A stretch of DNA of 64,000 bases from Sternotherus odoratus (taxonomy: Eukaryota; Chordata; Testudines; Kinosternidae), in assembly GCA_032164245.1 (NCBI GenBank), contig JAVMKO010000002.1, positions 93,323,340-93,387,339 of the forward strand, written 5' to 3'. Numbering within the stretch: position 1 is the first letter of the stretch; every line of letters starts with the position of its first letter. The translations under genes were made by a program, and so were the position numbers. Positions 12,101 to 21,038 of the stretch are shown here, piece by piece. The notes under the pieces are model-generated. The model was not told where the DNA came from. It was given only the letters and a program-made list of their open reading frames with translations, and did not search any database.

Positions 12101-15100
12101 GCAGCCACCACCCCGTGGTCTGTTTATGGGGTACAGAGTATAGCCCTACAGTTGTGCCTTGTATGAATCTACCACCTTTCAGGGGCTATAAAGCAGTCCA
12201 TACAAAAGGAAAATACTTTCCTGACCTCTCCTCCCCCTTCATTGTGCAAGAGAGAAGGAAGTAGTCTCAAGCCTTACCGGCATTCTCAGTTCCTTAATGT
12301 GAGTAAAGGTTAGGGCTTACTCATGATGGAATTATAATAAAGATAACCAGCCCAGGCTATCTGTTTTTCCAGAGGACTTAGCAGGCAGCATGTGAAAGCC
12401 ATAAGTCAGTGAGTGCTACAAGACTCCCAGTCTGGGAGCTCTGAACTCTGGCTCTGCTTGCCACCTCTTCTGCACTGATTTTCTCCCTTTTAAGGGCCTG
12501 CCTTCAGGCCTGACCCATCTCACAGGTGTGAGGGGTTGGGGCTGATTGTGACCACAGGCGTTCCTTAACTTTACCTTGTCAGTGGGAGTGGGGTATGTCA
12601 TCTGCCCCACCACACTATTGTGCAGGAGATGCAGTTATTCAGTATCTCTCAGGATCAAGATTTGCCTACTTGCTACTGACTGGACTCAGTCCTTCATAAT
12701 GCTGAATGTCCTCAGTACCCAGAGCAATCAATGGGCCAGATATACCAGTCCATTAAGGGGGCTTTGCACCTGTTTTCTGGCCAATGGAGACTTTCCTTTT
12801 TGCTAGTGAATTATTGGGTGGTACAAAACCACCTATGCCACTTTCCAGACTCCAGCATAGGGAGAAATACAAAGGAATCTTAAATACCACCTTCCTTGCA
12901 TCTGATCGTGTGTTGAATACAGTTCAGCCCGACCCGAAAATTTGTCCCATAGAGAGCTCCATCCAAAGTGACAAGATAGGAAAAGATTCAGGCAATGTTG
13001 CTGCTTGTACAACAGGCACCTTTAAAACTTTCTAGCTATCATCAGGCACACGGCCAAGAAATGTTCAAGCTTATTGACAGCTATTTTTTTTAAAAGTTAA
13101 TGATTTTTAAATATAGTTATAAGTAACATAGCGAAATTTAAAACCTCTATCATACCAATATGGAATGATATTTAAAACAAAATATGTAACACGTTAGCAG
13201 TGCAAATCATCAGACCAAATAGTGAGATGTGGTCTGTTATCTTCAGAGGACAAAATAAACAGGAGTCACATGCACGTGTTGTAAATTTTCCTCTACATCC
13301 CCGTTTTTTTAATAAGACACTCTTATGCAGTGTTCTAAAGGAGTGGTGAAAGAGTGAACATCTTTCTGTCAATACAACAATTGAAAGACTCCTTTGAGTA
13401 TAGAAATGCATCAATGCTATTGTGGCTTCTGTCCACACACAATATCGCTAATACTTGGTTAGTAACTATTGCACTTAAGCTTATTTCATGCTTGCCTCGG
13501 CTGGCCTGTGATCAGTCCCTTTTGTTCTAAATTCAGAACATGATTTGGGCGGGGGGAACCTAGATGTGTTCATGCCCTGTGTCAGAATGAGACAATTTTG
13601 CTAGTTAATGAGTAACAGGAATTATTACAACACCACATTCCCGCAAAGAGTAGCTAAAGCAGTTAAACTAAGCAATCAGTTGTGACTCATAATAATTCTG
13701 AGTGCTAGGCTACATTTTTTTTTATAATTTGTGTATTTACTAAACACACTCCGGGGCCCAGTCCTGAGCCCTGATTCAGGCAAATACTGCCTTAAATCAA
13801 TGGGATTTTTGCTTGAGTGTGATCTTCAGGATTCGGCCTAAAGACAATATTTAAACAGGGATGGGCAACTGGTGGCCCAGGAACCACATCTGGCCTGCCA
13901 CATAATTTTATTTGGCCCATCACAGCACAGCTTAGGGTAGGAGATCCATCAGAGACAAGGTCAGGAAGTGGGCAAGGCATCACTGGGGCGGGTTCCATAA
14001 CTTAACATTGTGGCAAGAACATTGGGCTGGAGCGAGCAGGTAGGCCCAGCTCTGTGGGACAGGAGCCACTGCTGCCAGGGTGAGTGGAGGGAAGGCGCAC
14101 TCTCCAACCCTCCCTCATGGGGCCTCTCACCACACCACACGGGCAGGACCCTACTACTCAACCCCCAAAACCCCTGTGTGTCATGCCTCCAGGGACAAGG
14201 CCTGACCTGACTCCTCTCCTCACCCCCCATCCCCAAATCATAGCTCCCAGGAGCGGCACAGGACACGACACGCATAGGTGTGTCACATACCCCATCACCC
14301 CAAACAGTTTTAGTGGTTTGTATGGCCTTCTACTGCCTTAAAGTTGCCCATCCCTGATATAAACTATTTATTTTATTTATTATCATTTGTATTAGAGTAG
14401 TGCCTAGAATTCCCATCCAAGATCAGGGCCCTTGCACAGCTAGGTGCTGTACAAACACAGTGGGAAACAGCACCTGCCCAAAAGAGTTTACTGTCTAATT
14501 AGACAGTACAGTTAAGAGGTGGGAGGAAAAACAGAAGCACAAAGAGGCGAGGTGGCTTCCCCAAAGCCATACAGCAGGCCAGTGGCAGAGGTGGAGATGG
14601 AACCCAAATCTCATTAATCCAAATCTAGGATCCTGTTCACGAGCCTGTGCTACCCCCTCCTACTTAAACTGGCTCTTAAATATCATGTCTTGCTTGTCAG
14701 ATGTTATATTTAAAAGCCAATTGTAAATGCACGTAGAAGGCAAAGTGATGTGATCTCCTCTCCTAACAGACCTTTAAAAGAAAACAAGCTTTTAAAATGT
14801 TTCATGTCTCACTGCATCGAACAGGGAAATACAGGACAGGGTTACAGGTCAGAAGCCCAAAACTTGATGATGCCGTTGCGATTAAAACAACAGAAGAAAG
14901 TGTAATTTTTGATGTTAGTGTACTCTGAAATAAAGGCCAGTATCAGGTGGAAAGCTGCTGCACAGTTTCAGGATATCACATAATTTTGTTTTAAGGCAAA
15001 TTTATTTTAAACTCTTCTTTGGAATTATGTCACTCACTTCATTGTTCCACAGTACACTAAATCACAGTTTTCATATTTACCTGAAGGAAAACTTACCTAA

Positions 15101-18100
15101 TGTCACCCTACTAATTCTCACCGGCAACTAGTGAGGACAGTTCTCTTTAGCAGTGGACTTTATCAAACTGAATTTGGCCACCAGTGCCACATCAGCCAAC
15201 ACAACAAGGAACAAAAATAGTCCTGATTAATTTGTTGGATTAAAGCAAGCAGCAATGAATCTTAGCTTTTCTCAAGTGAAAAGATACCTCAGAATAAACA
15301 TCTGGGGCATATGTTTGGGTCTTGATTCTGAGTTGTAGGTGAGCTGAGCTCAGAGCATATTGAGGCGAATGGAATGAGCTGCTTTTTGCCACCTCTGTGA
15401 CCCTCTTGGTTCTGGAAGTGTCCAAGGATTGCTGCAGTCCTTGACATAAATTAGTGGTATCCCCAGAGTTTTTTTTAAATTATGACTGCCTGAAACCACC
15501 TCATAACCAAGAACAGCTGTGCTCAAACTAGATCTTTTTTTGCCCACTGACACACCCTTTCCAAAGGCCAACAGAATCATTCCACCATTTCTGTGGCACC
15601 CAGAGAAGGCCTCTATACACGAAACGTTCCTTGAGCCCCATTTCAAAATGTTTTATAGCACAAAGGGGCCAGACCATAGCATATGCACAGCCTATTAGCG
15701 ATTTCTCACTTTTGCAAAAGTATCTCAGTCAAATTATAAAAAACAAGATCATTTTAGTTTTTAATACAAAATCTTTCCTCTCCCACCTCCTGTTTGTAGC
15801 ACAATTGTCGGCAGGTTTGATGGGATTTGGGACAGAGGATCTCTAGTAGCCGTTAATCCATGTGATAGAGAACAGTAAGTAATGTATTTATTTTATGACT
15901 GTTTTCTTTCTGATATGTTGGGAAATGTACGGCCTATATTCCTGGCATTGACTAATCAGCCATCCCTCGCTTAGCTTAAACCCTGAGTAATACAAGCCAG
16001 TCCTTCTTTGCCACGGGTGGCATCTAGAGTCACTGAACACTGTGTTCTGAAACAGAGTTTCCTCCGGAAATGGTCTTGCCAATGTAAACAGTACCAATGG
16101 CATAAGGACAGTACAGTAGACCCTCAGAGTTAAGATCACCAGAGTTAAGAACTGACCAGTCAACCACACACCTCATTTGGAACAGAAATACTCAGTCAGG
16201 CAGCAGCAGAGACAGAAAAAGGAAAAAAATGAAAATATAGTACAGTACTGTGTTATACATAAACTGCTAAATTAAAAAAAAAGGGGGGAAGGTTTATAAA
16301 CATTTTTTATATGATAAGGGAACTGTTTCTGTGCTGGTTTAATTTAAATTAAGATTATTAAAAGCAGCATATTTCTTTTGCACAATAAAGTTCAAAGCAG
16401 TATTAAGTCTATGTTCGGCTGTAAACTTTTGAAAGAACATCCATAATGTTTTGTTCAGAATTCCAAATGTTTTAGATTTACGAACAACCACCATTCCCAA
16501 AGTGTTCGTTCATAACTCTGAGGTTCTACTGTATGTTGCTTATTATGTTCCTATCTAGTGGTAGATTTGGACAGTGCAGGATGCAGATCTGAATTTTACC
16601 TTTGCTCTTTGCTCTCCATATTTGTGTTTGGTCTCCACCATTTTCACCCTTTTCTGTCTCTTTATTCTCCTTTTTTCCACTTTATTTCCCTTCTCCAATC
16701 TTACCCACGACCCTCTCTCTTCACCTTACCCCCCGCTACTGGACATTAAGTTAAGTTAAATACATGGCCTTTACTTTGTAAAAAATGCCATGAATTAACA
16801 AAATCAATACTGTATAGGCCACTCTACAGTAACTATAGAGTCTGGACTATTGCAGACTTAAATATTATGTCAGCTTTATATTTTCTTGTTTTCGTTAGTT
16901 CATATAAAAATGGTGTGTCTGCATGTGCGCCTGTATATAAGGTAGATTTTCATTAATTTTATTTAGGATGTCATATGTTGCATGTTTACTGCATGGAATT
17001 TTAAATTAGAAGTACCTCAGTTAAATTAGTTTATATACATTTCAAGGGTGCATTTGAACTGTTCTGCATAGGAATACATTATGTATCTTTTTTTGCTGAA
17101 CATTTTGAGTGCTCTATGTACCATATAATTACAAAATAATCACAAGTGCAAATATTTATTTTTTCTTTTTAGCTATGCCAATTTGATGTTGTCTCTAATG
17201 GAGAGAAGCTGTTGTTATCTCTTGGTTACTGTTTTATATGATTCAAATAAACATAAAGGTAAGAAATGTGAATAATTTTGTTCAGAAGTCAAGTAGAATC
17301 ACTTTTTACCATCACACTAATAAATTTATGTGTATGATAATTTTGCTTCAGTTTGTGTAAACAGGCTTGATGCTCAAATTAGAATGTTTTTCTGTTTATA
17401 TTTTGGCATTTACAGTAGCAAAAGTTTGTGATATGGGTGTGTGGGGGGGTGTAAGCGTGTGGGGACTCACCCGGCGGCGCCCCTGCTGGCCGTCGGGGGA
17501 ATTAGCGTCGTCCAGCTCTTGGAGCGCCCTCTGCCGGGAAGGGGTCCCTCTGGCTTAACTGGATTCTGGCGTCTTCACCCCGCTGGTGGCTTCCACCGCC
17601 TTGGGGCGGTAAGTTCCGGCCGGAGCTTCTTCGCTCGGATTGCCGGCGAAGACACCGTCTCTATCAGGCTCTAGCCGGGTTGTTTCAGCTCCGGCTGTCC
17701 GTACATACAGTCTTTATAGGCTGGCGTTAGCCTGGGCTTCCTGTTCTGGCAGCCAGCAAAGGTACAGTCTCTATAGGGCTCTAGCCGGGTGTCTCGGCTC
17801 CGGCCGCCCGTACAGACAGTCTTTAAGGGCTGGCGGTTGTCTGGGCTTCCTAACCCAAGCAGTCAGCAAAGGTACAGTCTATATAGGGTTCTAGCCGGGT
17901 GTCTCGGCCCCAGCCGCCCGTACAGACAGTCTTTAAGGGCTGGCGGTTGTCTGGGCTTCCTAACCCAGGCAGCCAGCAAAGGTACAGTCTATATAGGGCT
18001 TTCGCCGGGGCATCTCTGCTCCGGCAGCCCGAAGATACGGTCTACTCACGGCTCCAGGTCCCTCAGGGTCCCACGTCCTCGGGGCTCCACTCCATTCCCG

Positions 18101-21038
18101 GCTCGTCGGGGTAGGTGGCTGACGGGACTCCGGGCCAGTCGTCGGGGTCTGCGGGGGACTCGGCTGCCGCTTCGTCTGGCTCGCCTCCGGATCCGGTAGG
18201 GTCTGTGGCCGCCGCTGCAGGGAGCTCGGGGTCGGCGTCCTCGGCCACGGCGTATGTGGCCGCCGGGACGCCAGGCCAGTCCCTCTCCTCCGCTGCGTTG
18301 GGGTCGCTGCTCCGCTCGGTCCGTTCGCCTTCCCGCCAGCAGTCGGGCCGTCGCTCTCCCCCCTCCACTGGGCCGACGACCCCCTCTTGGCGGCCGGCCC
18401 CGCCCTTTATTCTTCCGGGTCCCGGCTGATACTTCTGGGGAAGGGGGCGGGGCCGCCACGGCTCCGCCCGCCATGTTTGTTCTCCGGTCGGGTCCCGCTC
18501 GGAGGGGGCCCACCCGGGCCCACTACAGTGGGGTTATTTGTATGTAAATTTCTTTATAACCCTGTTTCCACTTGCTTCTCAGTTTTGGAAAAAATTCCTA
18601 CAAGGTAGAAACTTTTCATGCTTGGTCTCAAGCCAAAGGGTTGTGGGGTTTGTTTTTTTTTTTTTTGGGGGGGGGGGGAGGAGGGAAAGGGTTTGAATTG
18701 TGAAGCAAAATGCAAAAGAATGTTGTCTTCACTATTTTTGTATAATGTATATAGAGAGTGTCCTGTTTATCCCCTTCTGCTGTGTCCCCCTTGACTCTTC
18801 CCCTACCCTGGCATTGCTCCCTCACTTGCACCCTCATCTGAAAATCATATTATATTTCTAATGGATACTAACTCAAAGTTTTCAGTACCTCATGACCTAA
18901 AATCAGATATCATTGCCCAATTTACCTCACAGCGCCTTCCAGCTGTTATGATCATTCATTAACGAATGTTTGTAAAATGCTTTGAAGACGAAAAGCTCTA
19001 TGCAAGTGTTAAGTATCATTACATAATGCTGATTCATTATTTTTATTGAACCCAGAAGCTCCTTAAGTTTTCCTTGATAATTATTAACTTATTAGTATTA
19101 AGTTTTCCACTGCTTTTTGAACTACTCTAAGTAATTGTTGTTGAAAGAAAGTGACTTATAATTAATAACCTATAATAATTTGTTTTATATTTTAACATTT
19201 CCTCTTGTATTTGGTCAGTGTTTGCTTCATTGTAATATTAGAAGGGTCATTGTGACTTTTGCCGGTTCAGTTTTGCCTTTTTTTTTCCAGGTCCACCATT
19301 TTATGTTCCTGATTCTGAAATTAAAAGTTTATTTGGTAAGTTATCTCCACTGCAGTTATGGTTTTTCTCAAAACATGTGGCAGAGCTCCGCATGCTGGTT
19401 TTGCCTGTGGATACCTCCCCTGAAGCTCCCATTGGTCATGAATGAGGAGCCACAGCCAATAGGAGCTTCAGGGGAGGGAACCACAGGCACACCGAGCCCT
19501 CTGCTCCCCATCCTTCAAGGCCGGCAGGTCCGGGATGCTGGCTGCTTCCCGGAGCGGAGCAATGTGGGGTTGGGCCAAGACCAGGGCAGGCAGGTAGGGA
19601 GCCTGCCCTGGCCTCACTGCCAGCCCGGAGCCACCCCAGGTAAGCGGTGCTGGGCCAGAGCCCACACCCCAAATCCTTTCTGCACCCCAGCTCCCTGCCC
19701 TGAGCCCCCTGCCATACCCCACATCTCTCCTGCACCCCAGCCCCCTGCCCTGAGCCCCCTGCCATACCCCACATCTCTCCTGCACCCCAGCCCCCTGCCC
19801 TGAGCCTCCTGACATACCCTGTGCCCCAGCCCCTTTGTATACGCCTGGTTATCACTACAGCAAAAATTTGGTATTTTGTGTCTCATTTTTTTAAGTTTGT
19901 ATTTTTTAAGTAAAGTTTAGTTGTTAATTTAAAAAAATAATAAGTTTAGTTAAGTTTTAGTTTCTTTAGTTTGTTTGAATAAAAATAATGTCCTTTATGA
20001 TTGAGTATTCAATAAATGTTCACCTTTCAAAATAAATAAATACAATTCTCGGAATGCACACCCTAATGAAATGTGCTATGCACACCTATGGTCCTGAGGC
20101 AAATGATAGGAAAACTTGTAAGGATATCTGCTGTTTGTACAAAATCTGGAGAGACATATAGTTCAAAAATAAATATCCTTTTCACTCCAGGGTTATTGAT
20201 ATCTGGGAAAAACATCACTTCCCTCATTGTATAAATACACATTATAAAGGAAATTTGAACTTGTGCTACCAGTGAGACATATATAGTCCCTTTTTGGCCC
20301 AAGGTTACTTTCCATGCAGAGTTGCCAATAATTCAAACTAGATCCCAATGTTCATTCTTATTCCTACAGCTTCTTACTCTTGGTCCTATAGTCACTTTCT
20401 CATGTCCTTTCTGATCCAACATTTTAGTTTGTTGTCCTACCCGAGCCCCATTATCTGCCCATTTTACCCAGATTTTACACAGGAACCTTCTTTACACCTG
20501 TGCACTTTCTGCTATAATTTTGAAACCAAAGTTAACTTGCAGGAAAAAAAGTATAATGATAGGAAAACACTGTTAAGGGAATTAAAAAATCCAACTTAAA
20601 GCTACTGAAACAAGAAAATTGAGTTAAGGTTGACATTTCATCCTTGATATGCCTTACATTAAGCTTTGGTACTACAGTTCCTATAGTTTACACCCTTCTG
20701 AGACCTCTGAAGTGTCTAAACACCATGAATTATTCTTAATTAACAGTGGCATACAATTGTGAAAGAGAGCTAAATCCTGCTCACCTTATTTATGCTAGTC
20801 TACAAATGAGTTAAGTCAGTGAGATTTTTCCTAATAGTGTAAAAATTCCTGATTGAAAAAAGCAAAACAAACCTCATCTTTCATCATATCTGTACCTTGC
20901 TATTCTTCCTTTTCAGGAAAAGTCTGTGAAATTAAGTGTCTTGAGAAGGTCGATGAGTTCTCAGACCAGCAGAAAGCCTGGGGACTAGATTATTTTCTGG
21001 AGGTAATATATCTGCTTACCTTAAAGTCTGTTCCTTGA
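6050..21038 (+). CDS. TPMT: Thiopurine S-methyltransferase, eight coding exons (whole gene span)
   Basis: Coding exons are 6050-6186, 8461-8553, 10835-10967, 11833-11885, 15800-15874, 17173-17258, 19291-19335 and 20917-21038. They total 744 nt including the stop, that is 247 residues (human 245). All introns are GT-AG and the phases join without a shift. The enzyme is cytosolic and transfers a methyl group from S-adenosylmethionine to aromatic and heterocyclic thiols, including thiopurine drugs. Recognisable parts are the N-terminal cofactor lid with two tryptophans (W28, W32), the Rossmann motif around [12 protein letters not shown], the acidic [15 protein letters not shown] and the GPPFYVP loop. 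A single ATTAAA at 21268 could be the poly(A) signal. The gene looks intact and functional. Confidence 0.97.
7434..7950. mobile_element. hAT-type non-autonomous element
   Basis: The terminal inverted repeats are CAGGGGTCTCAAACATG and its partner TTTGAGTTTGAGACCCCTG. Flanking octamers are CTTAATAT (7426-7433) and CTTTATAT (7951-7958), seven of eight identical, which fits the 8-bp duplication made by hAT transposases. The interior is GC-rich and carries an 89-bp direct duplication at 7737-7915. It has no transposase ORF. A shorter relative is at 28323-28529. Confidence 0.85.
7737..7915 (+). repeat. Two-copy 89-bp tandem repeat inside the hAT MITE
   Basis: GGAAGGGGTGGAGTGGGG begins a unit at 7737 and again at 7826. 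Each unit runs through GTGCGGCCCTCG to GCACTAGTCCTCAT. The few mismatches suggest a recent internal duplication. Confidence 0.85.
8150..8238 (+). repeat. CR1 LINE 3' tail
   Basis: Contains TTTGAGCAGGGGGTTGGACT and CTGAGGTCCCTTCCAACCCT, then ATATTCTATTATTCTA, the degenerate octamer end diagnostic of CR1 in turtles and birds. Severely 5' truncated. Confidence 0.92.
8461..8553 (+). CDS. TPMT: TPMT coding exon 2
   Basis: The preceding exon's CC plus the first G make a proline codon. The exon then reads [15 protein letters not shown] and [14 protein letters not shown]. The LCGKAVEM stretch is SAM-binding motif I of the class I methyltransferase fold. It ends TG/GTAAAA, splitting the tryptophan codon. 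The length of 93 nt keeps the phase expected for this family. Confidence 0.96.
8877..9155. mobile_element. PIF/Harbinger-like MITE with TAA duplication
   Basis: The termini GGGTTTGGCTACACTTG and CAGTGTAGCCAAGCCC are inverted repeats. Both are flanked by TAA (8874-8876 and 9156-9158), the 3-bp target duplication usual for Harbinger transposases. An internal GGGAGAGAGCTCTCCC palindrome is shared with the element at 1293-1590. It has no coding capacity. Confidence 0.75.
9652..10367. mobile_element. pogo/Tigger-like MITE with internal GC minisatellite
   Basis: The ends CAGTGAAACCTCGATTTAAC and TTAAATCGAGGGTTTACTG are inverted repeats, with TA on both sides (9650-9651, 10368-10369), as in Tc1/mariner-pogo insertions. 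Inside the left end is a second inverted pair around CGGACTAATTCGGGCGAGGG. The core (about 9818-10245) is a minisatellite of CCCGCCCGCCTGGCTCCCCG-type units in both orientations. No transposase. Confidence 0.82.
9818..10245. repeat. GC-rich minisatellite, units about 54 bp
   Basis: Units combine GCTCCCCGCTGCGGGGAGCC (itself a palindrome) with GGCGGGAACTGTCAGCCCGC. They are nearly identical between 10020 and 10160 and more diverged outside. Orientation flips near 9900. Six-frame open frames here are artefacts of the repeat. Confidence 0.85.
10471..10709. mobile_element. Decayed hAT-like MITE
   Basis: The termini CAGCGTTCCTCAAAG and CTTTGAAGACCACTG are imperfect inverted repeats typical of hAT ends. 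The interior is CpG-rich with ATGCCGCCG/CGGCGGCAT inverted motifs. I could not see a convincing 8-bp flanking duplication. Confidence 0.6.
10835..10967 (+). CDS. TPMT: TPMT coding exon 3
   Basis: The acceptor ATAG at 10833-10834 is followed by the G that completes the split tryptophan. The exon reads [20 protein letters not shown] then [12 protein letters not shown], ending at AAG before GTTTGT. GVELSE carries the conserved acidic residue that hydrogen-bonds the SAM ribose in this fold. The exon is very close to mammalian TPMT and ends on a codon boundary. Confidence 0.96.
10968..11832 (+). other. TPMT intron between coding exons 3 and 4
   Basis: Contains a Penelope-type tail on the minus strand at about 11285-11445 and, at 11175-11270, a module with GAAGTCAATGGGAC seen elsewhere in the window. 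Otherwise it is unremarkable AT-rich intron. Confidence 0.8.
11285..11445 (-). repeat. Penelope-like retroelement tail, second family
   Basis: The block GAGGTAATATCTTTTATTGG ... AGACAAGCTTTCAAGC ... CTCTTCTTCAGGTCTGGG matches a repeat I know to be common in turtle DNA. Read on the minus strand it has CTGAAGA (11428-11422), a short GAGCT/AGCTT stem, then GAAA (11404-11401), the same layout as the Penelope tail near 37.05 kb. Assigning it to Penelope-like elements is inference from that shared layout. Confidence 0.55.
11833..11885 (+). CDS. TPMT: TPMT coding exon 4
   Basis: A short 53-nt exon after the acceptor TTTTTTTATTGCAG. It reads [17 protein letters not shown] and ends AG/GTAGGA, splitting a serine codon. 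The NISLYCCSI(F/Y)DL block is conserved in TPMT and lies next to the cofactor adenine. Confidence 0.95.
12040..12620 (-). repeat. LTR-like block, uncertain
   Basis: A moderately GC-rich block distinct from its AT-rich surroundings. Read on the minus strand it carries a CCCTTAAAAGGG core that could be a TATA-like box. The general look recalls turtle LTR retroelement ends, but I cannot find clear termini or a target duplication. Boundaries are approximate. Confidence 0.25.
13856..14356. mobile_element. hAT-type MITE
   Basis: The terminal inverted repeats are CAGGGATGGGCAAC and GTTGCCCATCCCTG. Flanks ATTTAAAC and ATATAAAC differ at one base if the shared end bases are counted in, consistent with an 8-bp hAT duplication. 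The interior is GC-rich; no transposase. Confidence 0.8.
14380..14670. repeat. MIR/CORE-SINE-like copy
   Basis: The text TGCACAGCTAGGTGCTGTAC, then AAGAGTTTACTGTCTAA and GAGGTGGCTTCCCCAAAGCC with GGCCAGTGGCAGAGGTGG are the hallmarks of ancient amniote MIR-like/CORE SINEs, in antisense relative to the canonical tRNA-to-tail direction. Confidence 0.7.
15800..15874 (+). CDS. TPMT: TPMT coding exon 5
   Basis: Acceptor TGTTTGTAG. The exon reads [20 protein letters not shown] then CDRE and ends CA/GTAAGT. WDRG(S/A)LVA is a signature of the family; its arginine is implicated in catalysis and thiopurine binding in mammalian TPMT. The length (75 nt) and phases fit. Confidence 0.96.
15875..17172 (+). 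other. TPMT intron between coding exons 5 and 6
   Basis: Contains a pogo/Tigger-like element (16114-16531). The rest is AT-rich with no recognisable feature, ending in the acceptor TTTTTTCTTTTTAG. Confidence 0.85.
16114..16531. mobile_element. pogo/Tigger-like MITE
   Basis: The ends CAGTAGACCCTCAGAGTTAA and ATAACTCTGAGGTTCTACTG are inverted repeats with TA on both sides (16112-16113, 16532-16533). The interior is AT-rich with no usable transposase frame. It has the same architecture as the Tigger families of tetrapods. Confidence 0.88.
17173..17258 (+). CDS. TPMT: TPMT coding exon 6
   Basis: The first C completes a histidine codon (CA/C). The exon reads [20 protein letters not shown] then LYDSNKHK and ends G/GTAAGA. 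This is the helix and central beta-strand region (YLLCVLSYD in mammals), a little more diverged here: the double cysteine SCCY replaces a charged/aromatic stretch. Confidence 0.95.
17449..18531. mobile_element. CpG-rich LTR-like insertion
   Basis: A sharply bounded GC- and CpG-rich block in an AT-rich intron. It could begin TGTAAGCGTGTGGGGACTC and end GGGCCCACTACA, giving TG...CA termini flanked by G-rich GGGGGG/GTGGGG, a weak target duplication. Inside are about 3.7 copies of a 110-bp repeat (17647-18050). The minus strand has an AGAATAAAGGGC polyadenylation-like signal and an ACATGGCGGGCGGAGC segment. No retroviral coding sequence is seen. A solo LTR is my best reading; a captured CpG island is an alternative. 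Confidence 0.5.
17647..18050 (+). repeat. 110-bp tandem repeat, about 3.7 copies
   Basis: CAAAGGTACAGTCT recurs at 17757, 17867 and 17977, exactly 110 bp apart. It is preceded by a diverged unit from 17647 and followed by a partial one. Each unit contains TCTAGCCGGGTGTCTCGG and GTACAGACAGTCTTTAAGGG. The two middle copies are nearly identical. Confidence 0.92.
18950..19025 (+). repeat. CORE-SINE/MIR-like tail fragment
   Basis: TGTAAAATGCTTTGAAGACG ... AGCTCTATGCAAGTGTTAAG ... TATCATTA matches the 3' part of the turtle SINE seen more fully at 43655-43856. Confidence 0.6.
19291..19335 (+). CDS. TPMT: TPMT coding exon 7
   Basis: A 45-nt exon after the long pyrimidine acceptor TTTTTTTTCCAG. With the G from exon 6 it reads [15 protein letters not shown] and ends G/GTAAGT. 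GPPFYVP is the conserved loop that closes the active site in this family. Confidence 0.95.
19336..20916 (+). other. TPMT intron between coding exons 7 and 8
   Basis: Holds a decayed hAT-like repeat with a 50-bp tandem array at about 19345-19860, then AT-rich sequence with no recognisable feature. A pyrimidine-rich acceptor (TTCTTCCTTTTCAG) precedes exon 8. Confidence 0.8.
19345..19860. repeat. Decayed hAT-like repeat with 50-bp tandem array
   Basis: The left part (CTGCAGTTATGGTTTTTCTC) resembles a decayed hAT end; a clear right end is not visible. It contains an inverted pair CCCCTGAAGCTCCCATTGG / CCAATAGGAGCTTCAGGGG. Units starting TGCACCCCAG recur at 19681, 19731 and 19781 (50 bp) with CCCCCTGCCATACCCCACAT. 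Confidence 0.6.
20917..21038 (+). CDS. TPMT: TPMT coding exon 8 (stop codon)
   Basis: After TTTTCAG, the split glycine is completed and the exon reads [39 protein letters not shown] and TGA. The CLEKVD motif and the final YLLT strand match mammalian TPMT; the tail is two to three residues longer than human. The TGA lies at 21036-21038. Confidence 0.96.

Larger units (their letters stand above)
11886..15799 (+). other. TPMT intron between coding exons 4 and 5
   Basis: The largest TPMT intron. It contains an LTR-like block (about 12040-12620), a hAT MITE (13856-14356) and a MIR/CORE-SINE-like copy (14380-14670). The remainder shows no recognisable element or exon. Confidence 0.8.
17259..19290 (+). 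other. TPMT intron between coding exons 6 and 7
   Basis: Dominated by the CpG-rich LTR-like insertion at about 17449-18531. A CORE-SINE tail lies at 18950-19025. A T/G homopolymer-rich patch lies near 18650-18690. Confidence 0.85.

Noticed and set aside
17647..18050. CRISPR-like regular repeats
   Set aside because: Units are contiguous 110-bp tandem copies without distinct spacers, in a vertebrate intron; not a CRISPR array.
17441..18547. Open frames in the CpG-rich intronic insertion
   Set aside because: Low-complexity peptides repeated with the 110-bp unit; no domain recognised.
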